From assembly GCA_036675505.1 (NCBI GenBank), contig JAKFEW010000092.1:42567-106566 (forward strand): 64,000 nt of DNA. Reading direction: 5' to 3'. Positions within the stretch are counted from its first letter, which is position 1, and each line of letters starts with the position of its first letter. This document shows positions 1 to 8,549 of this stretch, piece after piece. A model generated the notes under the pieces. The model did no database searches and was not told where the DNA came from. It was given only the letters and a program-made list of their open reading frames with translations. A program made the position numbers and the translations under genes. This DNA comes from JAKFEW01 sp036675505. GTDB lineage: Bacteria; Cyanobacteriota; Sericytochromatia; S15B-MN24; JAQBPE01.

Positions 1-750
1 ACCGACGAGCCCTTCCAGAAGCTCTTCAACCAGGGGATGATCCTGGGCGAGAACAACGAGAAGATGTCGAAGTCGCGCGGCAACGTCGTCAACCCCGACC
101 ATGTCGTCGCCAAGTTCGGCGCCGACACGCTGCGCCTCTACGAGATGTTCATGGGGCCGCTCGAGGCGACCAAGCCCTGGAACACCTCGGGCGTCGAGGG
201 CCTGTTCCGGTTCCTGCAACGCGTGTGGCGCCTCTTCGCGACCGAGGACGGCGAAGGCCTGAACCCCGCGATCGGCGCCCACTCGGCGCCCGAGCTCGAG
301 CGCACGCTGCACAAGACCATCAAGAAGGTGGGCGCCGATATCGAGGGCCTGCGCTTCAACACGGCCATCAGCCAGATGATGATCTTCACGAACGAGGCCT
401 ACAAGGTGGAGAAGCTGCCGCGGCAGACCCTCGAGACCTTCGTGCTGCTGCTCGCGCCGTTCGCGCCGCACCTCGCCGAGGAGCTCTGGAGCCGCCTCGG
501 GCACGGCGAGTCGCTGGCCTACGCGCCCTGGCCGAGCTACGACGAGGCGCTCACCCAGGACGCCGAGGTGGAGCTCGCGGTGCAGGTGAACGGCAAGCTG
601 CGCGCGCGCATCGTGATGCCCGCCGAGGCGAGCAAGGAGCTGGTGCTCGACCAGGCGAAACAGGAGGTCGCGAGCCACCTGGAAGGCAAGACGATCCTCA
701 AGGAGGTCGTCGTGCCTGGGCGCCTGGTCAACTTCGTCATCAAGGAGTGA
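1..750 (+). CDS. leuS: Leucyl-tRNA synthetase, C-terminal part
   Basis: This is the 3' end of a class I leucyl-tRNA synthetase, which charges tRNA-Leu in the cytoplasm. The reading frame is open from base 1, so the gene starts upstream of the window; 249 residues are visible. The class I signature KMSKS lies at bases 61-75, followed by the SRGN context typical of LeuRS. The helical anticodon-binding domain follows (WNTSGVEGLFRF near residue 60), then the small C-terminal domain with VQVNGKLRARI. This order and length match the end of bacterial LeuRS. The catalytic Rossmann core and editing domain are outside the window. Identification is secure. Confidence 0.97.
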   Translation, partial: TDEPFQKLFNQGMILGENNEKMSKSRGNVVNPDHVVAKFGADTLRLYEMFMGPLEATKPWNTSGVEGLFRFLQRVWRLFATEDGEGLNPAIGAHSAPELERTLHKTIKKVGADIEGLRFNTAISQMMIFTNEAYKVEKLPRQTLETFVLLLAPFAPHLAEELWSRLGHGESLAYAPWPSYDEALTQDAEVELAVQVNGKLRARIVMPAEASKELVLDQAKQEVASHLEGKTILKEVVVPGRLVNFVIKE

Positions 751-800
751 TCCGCGAGGGTATAAGAACCTCGTCCCGGCGCCCCCTGGAGGTCCTCCCC

Positions 801-2096
801 ATGACGCTCGCGAGAGCCGTCCGTCGATTCGTCCCCACGCTCGTGGTCGTGGCCGCCGCCGCGGCCGGCACGGGCTGTCCCGCCGGCACGCCGATCGCCG
901 TCAGTGGCAGCGCCGTTCCGGGAGGCAGCAGCGACACGCGCATCGGCGGCAGCTCGGGCGAAGGCGTCGTGAAGGACTCGATGATCTTCCAGCTCATCGA
1001 GGGCTCGGTCGCGGCGCCCGCCTCGCTCGCCAACGGCGCCGACACGATCGTCGGCCTGACCATCGACGAGGCGGAGGAGGAGGCCGCGAAGTACCGCGTG
1101 CCGATGTTCACGCTGGCCCAGGCCCCGGCCCCCACGAAGGCCGAGAAGGTCGTGCAGAACGCGCTGGTCAGCGTGCGCGGCTACGACATGCGCACGATCC
1201 CCGAGCTGCCTAGCCTCTACACGAACCCGGATGGCGGCTTCTACTTCACGAACGTGCCCTCCAAGATCGCGTTCTTCCTCGAGGCCAACATCGAGACGCG
1301 GGAGCGCACGCTCCAGCTGCTCGGCCTGACGCGCACCGAGGATACCGGCAAGATCACCAAGGTGAAGATCGACGTGGCCTCGACGCTGGTCGCGCGCGAG
1401 CTCATGCGCATGTGGCAGATTTCGGGCTACCGCGTGAGCTTCAAGGATCTCGACCCGCGCGACTTCAACCCGCTCCTGCTCCGCCTGCGCAAGCACCTCG
1501 AAAACGGGCTGCCCGCCGGCGTGTTCTTCGATCCCTCGAAGGTGACGACCCCCGACGGCGATTGGTCCGCCGAGAAGGACCTGAAAGACAGCGCGCTGGT
1601 CGCGCTCGACAAGATCGCCGCCAAGGAGGACCTCATCTCGCGCGAGATCGATCGCCTGTACCTGGCGGTGAACTTCACGATCACCCGCGTGCGCGACGCC
1701 AGCCGGGTCGTCATCCCGCGCCCGCCCTCGCTGGCGAATCCCCCGGCGGCGTCGACGGCGCCAGGCGGCGGGTCGACCGCGGCGGCCACGATCGCGCCGT
1801 CGAAGGCGCCCGCGAAGTTCTTCACCGTGACCGGCACGGTCACCGGCACGACCACCAAGGTGAAGCTGCGCTTCGCCCCCGACCTGGAAAGGGACGAGGA
1901 CGGCCAGGCCGCCACCGTCGAGACCGACGCCACCGGCAAGTACAGCGTGAAGCTGGCGGTGGGCGAGGACGGCGGGGCGTTCTACGAGGTCTTCGTGACC
2001 GCGAGCGACAACAGCGAAGTTTCGCGCGGCACGTTCCGCGTCCACCAGGACAACCAGGTGGCGCCCGATTTCGCGGCGGCGCCGGCGCCCAACTAG
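801..2096 (+). CDS. Putative lipoprotein with carboxypeptidase-regulatory-like domain
   Basis: A 431-residue predicted lipoprotein of unknown function. The start is the ATG with GGAGG at 788-792, eight bases upstream; a TATAAG that could be a -10 lies at 761-766. The N-terminus has an arginine-rich n-region, a hydrophobic stretch of Val/Ala, and a Cys at residue 26 preceded by G-T-G, a near-consensus lipobox. A beta-sandwich-like segment (NPDGGFYFTNVP, about residue 145) is followed by a motif D-V-A-S-T-L (about 195). The same domain order occurs in the two NHL lipoproteins at 16.4-22.2 kb. A second beta-rich segment lies at the C-terminus. It probably sits in the cell envelope. It ends two bases from the convergent glcF. 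Confidence 0.8.
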   Translation: MTLARAVRRFVPTLVVVAAAAAGTGCPAGTPIAVSGSAVPGGSSDTRIGGSSGEGVVKDSMIFQLIEGSVAAPASLANGADTIVGLTIDEAEEEAAKYRVPMFTLAQAPAPTKAEKVVQNALVSVRGYDMRTIPELPSLYTNPDGGFYFTNVPSKIAFFLEANIETRERTLQLLGLTRTEDTGKITKVKIDVASTLVARELMRMWQISGYRVSFKDLDPRDFNPLLLRLRKHLENGLPAGVFFDPSKVTTPDGDWSAEKDLKDSALVALDKIAAKEDLISREIDRLYLAVNFTITRVRDASRVVIPRPPSLANPPAASTAPGGGSTAAATIAPSKAPAKFFTVTGTVTGTTTKVKLRFAPDLERDEDGQAATVETDATGKYSVKLAVGEDGGAFYEVFVTASDNSEVSRGTFRVHQDNQVAPDFAAAPAPN

Positions 2097-2098
2097 CC

Positions 2099-3379
2099 TC
2101 AGGCGTAAAAGCTGTCGAGGAACTCCGCGAGGTGCACGATGCGCACCGGCGTGCCGGCCTGCTCGAGGCCGCGGCCGATCTGCATCAAGCACGGCGGGTT
2201 GGCCGTGACCAGCACCTGCGCGCCCGTCTCGCGCACGTGGCGGATCTTGTGGGCCAGGAGCTTGTCCGCCATCTCGGGCTGGAGCAAGGTGTAGCTGCCC
2301 GCGCCGCCGCAGCACCAGTCGGCCTCGGCTAGCTCGACGTAACGGACGCCGGGCATGGCGCGGACGAGGTCGCGCGGCTCGGTGCGCACGCCCAGGCCGT
2401 GCACCAGGTGGCAGGGATCATGCCAGGTCGCCGTGACCTCCACGGCGCGCGTGGGGGCGGGCAGGCCTATGCGCGCGAGGAAACGCGCGAGGTCCACCGC
2501 CTTGGCGGCGAGCGCCGCGGCGCGGGGCGCCCAGATCGGGTCGGCGGCCAGCAGCTCGCCATACTCGTGGAGGGCGGCGCCGCAGCCGCCCGCGTTGGTG
2601 ACGACGGCCGCCACGTCGTGGCGCTCGTAGGCCGCCACGTTCGCGCGGGCCCGCGCCCGGGCCCCCGCCAGATCGCCGTCGTGCAGGTGGATCGCGCCGC
2701 AGCAGCCGGCCGCGCGCGGCACCCACACGCGGTAGCCGGCGCGGGCGAGCAGCCGCACCGTCGCGTGGTTCGCGGCCGGGTAGAGGACGGGCATGGCGCA
2801 GCCCTCCAGGAAGGCCACGACGCCCTTCTCTTCGCCCACCGCGGGCGTCCACACGGGCAAAGCGGGCGCCGCCGGCTGGCGGGCCGGCAGCAGCTCGAGC
2901 GGGCGGGCCAGCGCGGGGGGCAGCCAGGCGGGCGCCTTGCCGCCGCGCACGAGCGCCCGGCGCACAAGCTTGCCTGGCAACATGGCGAGGCCCATGCGGC
3001 CCTTGAAAGGCAACACCTGGCGAATCAGCGGCCGCCAGAAGGTCGTCCGCGCGTCGCGCGGGCGCACGGGCTCGACGTAGCGGGCGCGGGCCTGCTCGAG
3101 CAGCGAGCCGTAGCGCACGCCGGCCGGGCAGGCCGTCTCGCAGGCACGGCAGCCCACGCAGCCGTCGAGCGGCACGTTGACCGCGGGGCTCGGCGCGAGG
3201 CGGCCTTCTTCGAGGGCACGGATCAGGTAGATGCGGCCGCGCGGCGACATCGCCTCATCGCCGGTCTCGCGGTAGGTCGGGCAGCTCGTGAGGCAGAGGC
3301 CGCAATGGATGCAGGCATCGTACAGCCCGCTCAGCGGGGCATCGGGGCCGAGCGACCCGGGTTCGTGGTTGCCTCCCAT
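2099..3379 (-). CDS. glcF: Glycolate oxidase iron-sulfur subunit GlcF
   Basis: Electron-transfer subunit of the glycolate dehydrogenase complex (glycolate to glyoxylate), 426 residues, the usual size. Two 4Fe-4S motifs of the C-x2-C-x2-C-x3-C-P type are visible at residues 23-34 and 74-85. Two C-terminal cysteine-rich domains follow, with CCGAIH and CCGGAG motifs and a WHDPCHLVHG segment, as in GlcF and other heterodisulfide-reductase-like oxidoreductases. It is the last gene of glcD-glcE-glcF, with a gap of 28 bases after glcE. The start ATG is the first that leaves the ferredoxin motif intact. The stop is two bases from the convergent lipoprotein stop. Confidence 0.93.
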   Translation of the reverse strand: MGGNHEPGSLGPDAPLSGLYDACIHCGLCLTSCPTYRETGDEAMSPRGRIYLIRALEEGRLAPSPAVNVPLDGCVGCRACETACPAGVRYGSLLEQARARYVEPVRPRDARTTFWRPLIRQVLPFKGRMGLAMLPGKLVRRALVRGGKAPAWLPPALARPLELLPARQPAAPALPVWTPAVGEEKGVVAFLEGCAMPVLYPAANHATVRLLARAGYRVWVPRAAGCCGAIHLHDGDLAGARARARANVAAYERHDVAAVVTNAGGCGAALHEYGELLAADPIWAPRAAALAAKAVDLARFLARIGLPAPTRAVEVTATWHDPCHLVHGLGVRTEPRDLVRAMPGVRYVELAEADWCCGGAGSYTLLQPEMADKLLAHKIRHVRETGAQVLVTANPPCLMQIGRGLEQAGTPVRIVHLAEFLDSFYA

Positions 3380-3407
3380 CGTGGGACGTCCCTTCTTCGA
3401 CTTACCG

Positions 3408-4652
3408 TCATCCCCCGATCGAGCGACCCGGGCACAGGGTCCCGGCCGGATCGAGGGTGTGCTTCAGGCGGGCCATGAGCGCGCGGTCCGGCCGCGGCGG
3501 GCCCCAGATGTCCAGCTGGGCCTTCCAGAGCGCCGGGCAGGCCTCGAGGATCCAGTGACCGCCAAGCTCGGTGGCGATCGCCGCCGCCTCCCGCCAGCTC
3601 GTGGCCCCCGCCACCTCGCGCCACGCCACGTGCACCACGCCGTTCAGCGCCTCGGCATGCACCGCGACAGGCGGCACGCGGGTCGCCGCGAGCCAGGCGA
3701 GCAGCGCGGGCAAGCGATCCGGCAACACCACCAGGCGCAGCCGCACCTCACCGGCCCCGCGGTGGGTCATCAAGGCCTGCCGGGCTTCGGCCTGCGCCTC
3801 GCCATCCAGGGTCGAGGCGGCGTCCGCGCCTCGCGCCCGGGCGAGCGCCTGGAACTGCTCCGTCTGCCAGGCCACCGCCGCGTGCGGGCCGTCGGCGCCG
3901 AGCGCGAGCACCCAGGGCCCGCGCGCGAAGGGCTGCCCCCAGGCCGGGTCGCCGTGCACGATCGTCGCGACCGACGGGGCCAGGTGCGCGGCGGCGATCG
4001 CCGCGAGCAACGGCCCGAACGCGTCCGGCGAGGCCGCCGCGATCAGCACGAGCGTGGCGGCCGCCGGCCGCGGCTGGAGCTTGAAGCAGGCCGCCACGAT
4101 CACGCCCAGCGCGCCCAGCGCGCCCAGGTGCAGCTTGGGCAGGTCGTAGCCGGCGACGCTCTTCACCACCTTGGCCCCGCCGCGCACGATCGCGCCGTCG
4201 GCCGCCACCACCTCGGTCCACAGCACGCGGTCGCGGGCCGTGCCGTAGCCGGCGCGCTGCGGGCCCGCCACGCCGGCGGCCAGCAGGCCGCCGATGGTGG
4301 CGGTCGCGGGGTCCTCGGCGTCGAGCGGCAGGAACTGGCCGTGCGGGGCGAGGCTCCGTTGCACGGCGGCCAGCGTGGCGCCGGCCTCGACCGTCAGCGT
4401 GAGGTCGGCGGGCGCGTGGTCGCGGACCCGATCGAGCCCGCCGAGCTCGATCGCGAGGTCGTAGCGCGCGGGGCGGTTGCCGAGCCCCATGTGCGCGCCG
4501 CCGCCCCACGGCACCACCGCCAGGCCGTCCTGGTGGGCGGCCGCCACCGCGGCCGCGAGCGCAGCCGGTTCGGTCGGCCGGATCACCTCGCGCGGCACGA
4601 GCCCGTCCACCGCCAGGGTGGCCGCGGGCCGGGTAGCCGGGTCGCTCAGCAC
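3408..4652 (-). CDS. glcE: Glycolate oxidase FAD-binding subunit GlcE
   Basis: Second flavin subunit of glycolate dehydrogenase, 414 residues. The start is taken as the GTG at 4652, which overlaps the glcD stop (GTGCTGA), a typical translational-coupling arrangement; any longer start would lie inside glcD. The PCMH-type FAD-binding motif VVPWGGGAHMGLGN is near residue 45, and GDPATATIGGLLAAGVAG-like flavin contacts follow. The C-terminus ends in LDPAGTLCPGR, the usual end of this family. It is somewhat longer than the E. coli protein (about 350). It acts with GlcD and GlcF, encoded on either side. Confidence 0.92.
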   Translation of the reverse strand: MLSDPATRPAATLAVDGLVPREVIRPTEPAALAAAVAAAHQDGLAVVPWGGGAHMGLGNRPARYDLAIELGGLDRVRDHAPADLTLTVEAGATLAAVQRSLAPHGQFLPLDAEDPATATIGGLLAAGVAGPQRAGYGTARDRVLWTEVVAADGAIVRGGAKVVKSVAGYDLPKLHLGALGALGVIVAACFKLQPRPAAATLVLIAAASPDAFGPLLAAIAAAHLAPSVATIVHGDPAWGQPFARGPWVLALGADGPHAAVAWQTEQFQALARARGADAASTLDGEAQAEARQALMTHRGAGEVRLRLVVLPDRLPALLAWLAATRVPPVAVHAEALNGVVHVAWREVAGATSWREAAAIATELGGHWILEACPALWKAQLDIWGPPRPDRALMARLKHTLDPAGTLCPGRSIGG

Positions 4653-6091
4653 AGCAGGCCGCCCTTGCCGACGGTGCGCGTGACCTCGCCGCAGCCGCGG
4701 CGGGTCGGGAAGAGCTTGTCGGGGTTCATGCGGCCCTCGGGGTCGAAGACCGCCCGGACGGCGCCCATCGCCTGGAGGTCGGCCGCGCCGTACATGAGCG
4801 CCATATGCTCGCGCTTCTCGATGCCGACGCCGTGCTCGCCGGTGATGCTCCCGCCGGCCTCGACGCACACTTTCAGGATCTCGCCGCCGGCCGCGAGCAC
4901 GCGCGCCACCTGGGCGGGATCGCGCTCGTCGAACAGGATGATCGGATGGAGGTTGCCGTCACCCGCATGGAAGACGTTCGCGACGCGCAGCCCGTGGTCG
5001 GCCGCGATCCGCGTGATGCGCGCGAGCACCTCGGCGACGCGCGTCCGCGGGATCACGCCGTCCATCGTGACCTTGCTCGGCGCGAGGCGCCCGACGGCGC
5101 CCACCGCCTTCTTGCGCGCGAGCCACAGCCGGCCGCGTTCCGCCGCGTCGGCCGCGCGCCGCAACTCGGTCGCGCCGTGGGCCTCGAGCAGGCTGGCCGC
5201 CCGCGCGGCTTCTTCGTCCAGGCCGGCGTCGAAGCCGTCGAGCTCGACGATCAGCACCGCGCCCGCGTCCAGCGGCAGGCCGAGCCCGAAGGCCGCCTCC
5301 ACCGCCTGGATGATCACCTGGTCCATCATCTCGAGCGCGGCCGGGATCATGCCGGCGCCGATGATCGCGCTGACGGCGGCGCTGGCCGCGTCCACGGAAG
5401 GGAAGACCGCGAGCAGCGTGCGCACCGCGGCGGGCTTCGGCACGAGCCGCACGATCGCCTGCGTGACGATGCCGAACGTCCCTTCCGACCCGACCGCGAC
5501 ACCGAGCAGGTCGTAGCCCGGCGTCTCGTCCGTCTCGCCGCCGAGCCAGACCACCTCGCCGTCGGGCAGCACGAGCTCGACGCCGAGCACGTGGTTCACC
5601 GTCACGCCGTACTTGAGGGTGTGGGGACCGCCCGCGTTCTCCGCCACGTTCCCGCCGATCGTGCAGGCGCTCTGGGAGCTGGGGTCCGGCGCGAAGTGCA
5701 GCCCATCGCCCGCCACGGCCTCGCTCAGCCGAACGTTCACGAGCCCGGCCTCGACCACCGCCCGGCGGTTGGCGACGTCTACCGAGACGATGCGGTTCAT
5801 GCGCGCGAGCCCGATCATGATGCCGCCGCGCTCGGCCAGCGCGCCGCCCGAGAGGCCGGTGCCGGCGCCGCGCGGGATCACGGCGAGCCCATGCGCATGG
5901 GCGAAGCGCATGACGGCGACCACCTCCGCGGTGCACGACGGCAGGACGACGGCCGTGGGGGCGGCCTTCTCGACCGTGTAAGCATCGCAGTCGTAGACCA
6001 GGAGCTGCTCGGGCCGGTGAAGCACGGCATCGGCCGGGAGCAACGCCCGGAGCCCAGCGACGAGGTCCGATTGGCTGATGGGGAGCGCCAT
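4646..6091 (-). CDS. glcD: Glycolate oxidase catalytic subunit GlcD
   Basis: FAD-linked 2-hydroxyacid dehydrogenase of 481 residues, the catalytic subunit that oxidises glycolate (D-lactate dehydrogenases of the same family cannot be excluded from sequence, but the adjacent glcE and glcF favour glycolate). The FAD motif PRGAGTGLSGGA lies near residue 83, followed by CTIGGNVAENAGGPHTLKYG. The C-terminal FAD-oxidase domain contains HAGDGNLHP and GSITGEHGVGIEKR. The ATG at 6091 starts the family's normal N-terminus. It has no convincing ribosome site, but a TATGAT hexamer lies six bases upstream, which suggests a leaderless message. First gene of the operon. Confidence 0.94.
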   Translation of the reverse strand: MALPISQSDLVAGLRALLPADAVLHRPEQLLVYDCDAYTVEKAAPTAVVLPSCTAEVVAVMRFAHAHGLAVIPRGAGTGLSGGALAERGGIMIGLARMNRIVSVDVANRRAVVEAGLVNVRLSEAVAGDGLHFAPDPSSQSACTIGGNVAENAGGPHTLKYGVTVNHVLGVELVLPDGEVVWLGGETDETPGYDLLGVAVGSEGTFGIVTQAIVRLVPKPAAVRTLLAVFPSVDAASAAVSAIIGAGMIPAALEMMDQVIIQAVEAAFGLGLPLDAGAVLIVELDGFDAGLDEEAARAASLLEAHGATELRRAADAAERGRLWLARKKAVGAVGRLAPSKVTMDGVIPRTRVAEVLARITRIAADHGLRVANVFHAGDGNLHPIILFDERDPAQVARVLAAGGEILKVCVEAGGSITGEHGVGIEKREHMALMYGAADLQAMGAVRAVFDPEGRMNPDKLFPTRRGCGEVTRTVGKGGLLC

Positions 6092-6097
6092 ACGGGG

Positions 6098-6103
6098 ATC
6101 ATA
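6098..6103 (-). promoter_or_regulatory. -10 element of glcDEF, leaderless arrangement
   Basis: TATGAT on the minus strand, separated from the glcD ATG by six bases (CCCCGT). With the usual distance from -10 to transcription start, the RNA would begin at or next to the A of the ATG. No clear -35 hexamer is seen at 16-18 bases upstream. Confidence 0.5.
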
Positions 6104-6254
6104 CCCCAACCGGTCGGGAACCGCCGAAAAACCTTCACGGCGGGTTAACCCCGTTGCAGCCCGCTGCCCCGTTTCTTTACACCACCTTAACCGATTGTGA
6201 ATCAAAACCGCCGAAGAGGACACAAACCAGCCACCAACCGCCCGAGGACCGCCT

Positions 6255-7355
6255 ATGCCCACGCCGATCCCGCCTCGCCCCACGCCCCTGCCGCCCACCG
6301 TGCCGACCTCCGTCACGGTGCGGGGCGGCGACACGCTCGCGGCGATCGCCAGGCGCGTGCTCGGCGATTCGCGACGCTGGAAGGAGATCCATGCGCTGAA
6401 CCAGGGCGTGATCGGGAGCGATCCCTCGAAGTTGCGCATCGGCCAGGTGCTGCGCATGCCGCGCCCCGGCGCCCCCGGACGCCAGGAGCCGCCCCCGGCT
6501 CCGCCACAGGCGCCGCCGGCGAAGCCGTCCGACCGCGACGGCGACGGCCTGATCGATCGGTTCGACGCCGCGCCGGACAACCCGCGCAACCGCCAATGGA
6601 GCAAACAGGCGGTCACCGAGTTCCAGGACTTCGTCATGAAGCGCACGATCAAGCTCGCCGTGATGGGCGTGGAGATCGATTGCGCGGACCTCGCGGCGAA
6701 GCTGCTCAGCGACTTCTGCAAGGCCACCGGCATCCCGAACCCGCTCGGCGAGCGGGGCGAGCGCTGGCAGGTCTACACGCCAGAGCGCACGGGCGGCCTG
6801 CCGAACGTGAAGGGCCCCAACTACTTCCTGCCCGAAGTCGGCGCCGACAACCTCGCCAAGGGCCATACCAAGGACGTCAACGACGCCGACGGCAACGGCG
6901 TGGCCGGCTGGGACCGCGAGACCGGCCAGGTCGACGCGGCGGACCTGCGGGCGGGCGACATCCTGTTCTACGACTGGGAGGACGACGGCAAGGTCAACCA
7001 TACGGTGAACGTGCTCGACGTCTACCCGGACGGCTCGGTGGTGATCGCCTTCGGCACCTACGACAACCTCGCGGAGGACGACGTGGTCGACTGGAAGGAT
7101 CTCGACCTCGCGCCGATCGCGGCCGCGGTGCTGAAACCGGGCACCGAGGAGTACGAGAAGTACCTGGGGCCCAAGTGCCGCATCTGGGGCGTGCGGCGCT
7201 ACAGCGTGATGCCAGACAAGGAAAAGAGCGAGTCGATCCCGTACGTGCCGTTCGTGAGGCCGCTGCCGGTCGTGCCGATCGATCCGAGCATCTTGCCGGG
7301 CCTGATCGATCCGCCGCCGTTGCCAGCGCCCCCGGCAGACGACGTTACTTCTTGA
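6255..7355 (+). CDS. LysM protein with cysteine-peptidase-like domain
   Basis: A 366-residue protein with a peptidoglycan-binding LysM domain at about residues 18-68 (VRGGDTLAAIARRVLG through RIGQVLRM). A proline-rich linker follows, then an Asp-rich DRDGDGLIDRFDAAPDN segment resembling calcium-binding thrombospondin-3 repeats. The C-terminal domain has DCADLAAKLL near residue 138 and GDILFYDW...VNHTVNV near 233. This Cys-then-His order resembles NlpC/P60 or CHAP cell-wall hydrolases. That assignment is inference, because no full catalytic triad can be proved by eye. There is no signal peptide, so it may leave the cell by a non-Sec route or act after lysis. GAGG lies eight bases before the ATG. 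The last 11 bases overlap the convergent gene. Confidence 0.75.
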   Translation: MPTPIPPRPTPLPPTVPTSVTVRGGDTLAAIARRVLGDSRRWKEIHALNQGVIGSDPSKLRIGQVLRMPRPGAPGRQEPPPAPPQAPPAKPSDRDGDGLIDRFDAAPDNPRNRQWSKQAVTEFQDFVMKRTIKLAVMGVEIDCADLAAKLLSDFCKATGIPNPLGERGERWQVYTPERTGGLPNVKGPNYFLPEVGADNLAKGHTKDVNDADGNGVAGWDRETGQVDAADLRAGDILFYDWEDDGKVNHTVNVLDVYPDGSVVIAFGTYDNLAEDDVVDWKDLDLAPIAAAVLKPGTEEYEKYLGPKCRIWGVRRYSVMPDKEKSESIPYVPFVRPLPVVPIDPSILPGLIDPPPLPAPPADDVTS

Positions 7356-7725
7356 TGAAGCCTTGCGAGATGAGGAAGTTCAGGTAGATGTCGAGGTGCT
7401 TCAACCCGTCATCGTTGAGCATCGTCATCTTGCGCAGCATCGGCTTCATCTCGTCGACCACGACGATCGGGATCGCCTGCTCGACCTGATGCCGCGCGGC
7501 CTTCGCGACCGCGTCGGTGCCTTCCATGATGCCGTGGGCGATCTCGGGGATCGTCTCCGACGCCGGGCGGCCTGACAGGAGGGTCTCGATCGGGCCGACG
7601 CTGTTCCGGAAGCCCAACAGCTGGAGGATCTGGCCTTCGGTCACGCCGACGTCGCGCGCGCGCGCCATCATGAACGTGGCGAGCTGATCGAGCGCGTGCT
7701 GCGGACCCGGCGATGAGGTGCCCAT
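7345..7725 (-). CDS. Conserved small protein of unknown function
   Basis: A 126-residue, probably cytoplasmic protein that I do not recognise. The start is the ATG at 7725, which has GGGAGG six bases upstream; a TATGAT hexamer at 7757-7762 (minus strand) gives a plausible -10. The sequence is helical, with MMARARDVGVTEGQILQLLGF and a C-terminal HLDIYLNFLISQGFIKK. Its stop lies inside the last codons of the convergent LysM gene. No metal-binding or catalytic motif is apparent. Confidence 0.65.
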   Translation of the reverse strand: MGTSSPGPQHALDQLATFMMARARDVGVTEGQILQLLGFRNSVGPIETLLSGRPASETIPEIAHGIMEGTDAVAKAARHQVEQAIPIVVVDEMKPMLRKMTMLNDDGLKHLDIYLNFLISQGFIKK

Positions 7726-7792
7726 GGTTGCCTCCCGGCCATTCCCGGCCGGGGCCATCATACCATCCAGGGCTCGCGGGCAGCCTCGCCGC

Positions 7793-8026
7793 CTAGAAGA
7801 GGTCCTGGAGGCGCGGGAGCGGCCGCGAGGGGCGCTTGCCGGCCATCGTCTCGGCGAACTTGCGCAGCGCGAGCACCTCGTTGCGGTGGTAGAAGCTGAG
7901 GCCGTCGATCACGACGAACGGCTTGATCTGGCCCCAGCGCACGTGGTCCTGGAAGTGCGTGGGCGGCACGCCCGCGAGGTCGGCGGCGTTGCGTGGCGTG
8001 AGCAGGTCGTTGGTTTCGACGAGCAT
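7793..8026 (-). CDS. Small MerR/AlpA-like helix-turn-helix protein
   Basis: A 77-residue protein. The N-terminal half (LLTPRNAADLAGVPPTHFQDHVRWGQIKPFV) has the helix-turn-helix plus wing pattern of MerR, excisionase and AlpA DNA-binding domains: a T-x-x-x-A-A-x-x-A-G-V helix followed by a W-G/R-I-x-P turn. A basic Pro/Arg-rich tail follows. The start at 8026 has GAGG about six bases upstream; a longer GTG start at 8101 would add a low-complexity extension. It probably binds DNA alone or with a partner. Its target is unknown, and no phage gene is nearby. Confidence 0.65.
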   Translation of the reverse strand: MLVETNDLLTPRNAADLAGVPPTHFQDHVRWGQIKPFVVIDGLSFYHRNEVLALRKFAETMAGKRPSRPLPRLQDLF

Positions 8027-8108
8027 GCGGGTCCTCGGTCGGCGGTCAGCAGCGATGATTATGTTAGGCGAGCGGGGCGCGCGGCGGTGTGACGGATGCA
8101 CATGTCGC

Positions 8109-8549
8109 TCAGCCCGGCAAAAACGCCCGGGCGGGCACGCAGCCGCCGGCCCGCAGCCTGGCGAGCGGCGGCGGGGCGTGCGGCGCCGCGATCGTGATCG
8201 CCTCGACCAGCTCCGCGCGGCGGAACGGCTTGTGCAGCAGGATCGCCGCGCCGGCGTCGCGCACCTCGGGGGCCAGGTAGTCCAACACGGAAGCCGTCTG
8301 GGCGACGATCGGGATGTGGGCGGTCGCCGGGTCCGCCTTGAGCCGGCGGATCGCCTCCAGGCCGTCGAAGTGCGCGCCCTTGAACATCATGTCCATCAGG
8401 ATCACGTCGGGCTGTTCGCTGAGGGCGAGCGCCAGGCCGAGCTCGGGATCGTGGGCTTCGATGACCTGGTAGCCGATCATCGCGAGGTTCATCCCGATGA
8501 TCTGCATGTTGGTGACTTCGTCTTCGACCACGAGGACGCGGAAAGTCAT
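8109..8549 (-). CDS. Stand-alone response regulator receiver domain
   Basis: A 146-residue CheY-like receiver with no output domain. The acidic pocket is at residues 9-10 (VVEDE), the phospho-acceptor Asp is in DVILMDMMF (about residue 54), and the switch Thr (IVAQTAS) and conserved Lys (LLHKPF) follow in the right order. A short Pro/Gly tail ends the protein. It is the single-domain type that acts by protein contact. The nearest kinase, the hybrid at 10.2-15.1 kb, is a possible but unproven partner. Confidence 0.9.
   Translation of the reverse strand: MTFRVLVVEDEVTNMQIIGMNLAMIGYQVIEAHDPELGLALALSEQPDVILMDMMFKGAHFDGLEAIRRLKADPATAHIPIVAQTASVLDYLAPEVRDAGAAILLHKPFRRAELVEAITIAAPHAPPPLARLRAGGCVPARAFLPG

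Noticed and set aside
3331..3624. Extra small gene between glcF and glcE
   Set aside because: It is an Arg/Gly-rich shadow frame overlapping glcE and the glcF start.
6197..7387. 396-codon plus-strand frame overlapping the LysM gene
   Set aside because: Arg/Ala/Gly-rich out-of-frame reading of the LysM gene, whose own frame has a clear domain pattern.
7793..8026. Prophage excisionase
   Set aside because: The HTH pattern fits, but no integrase, attachment-site repeat or phage gene is nearby.
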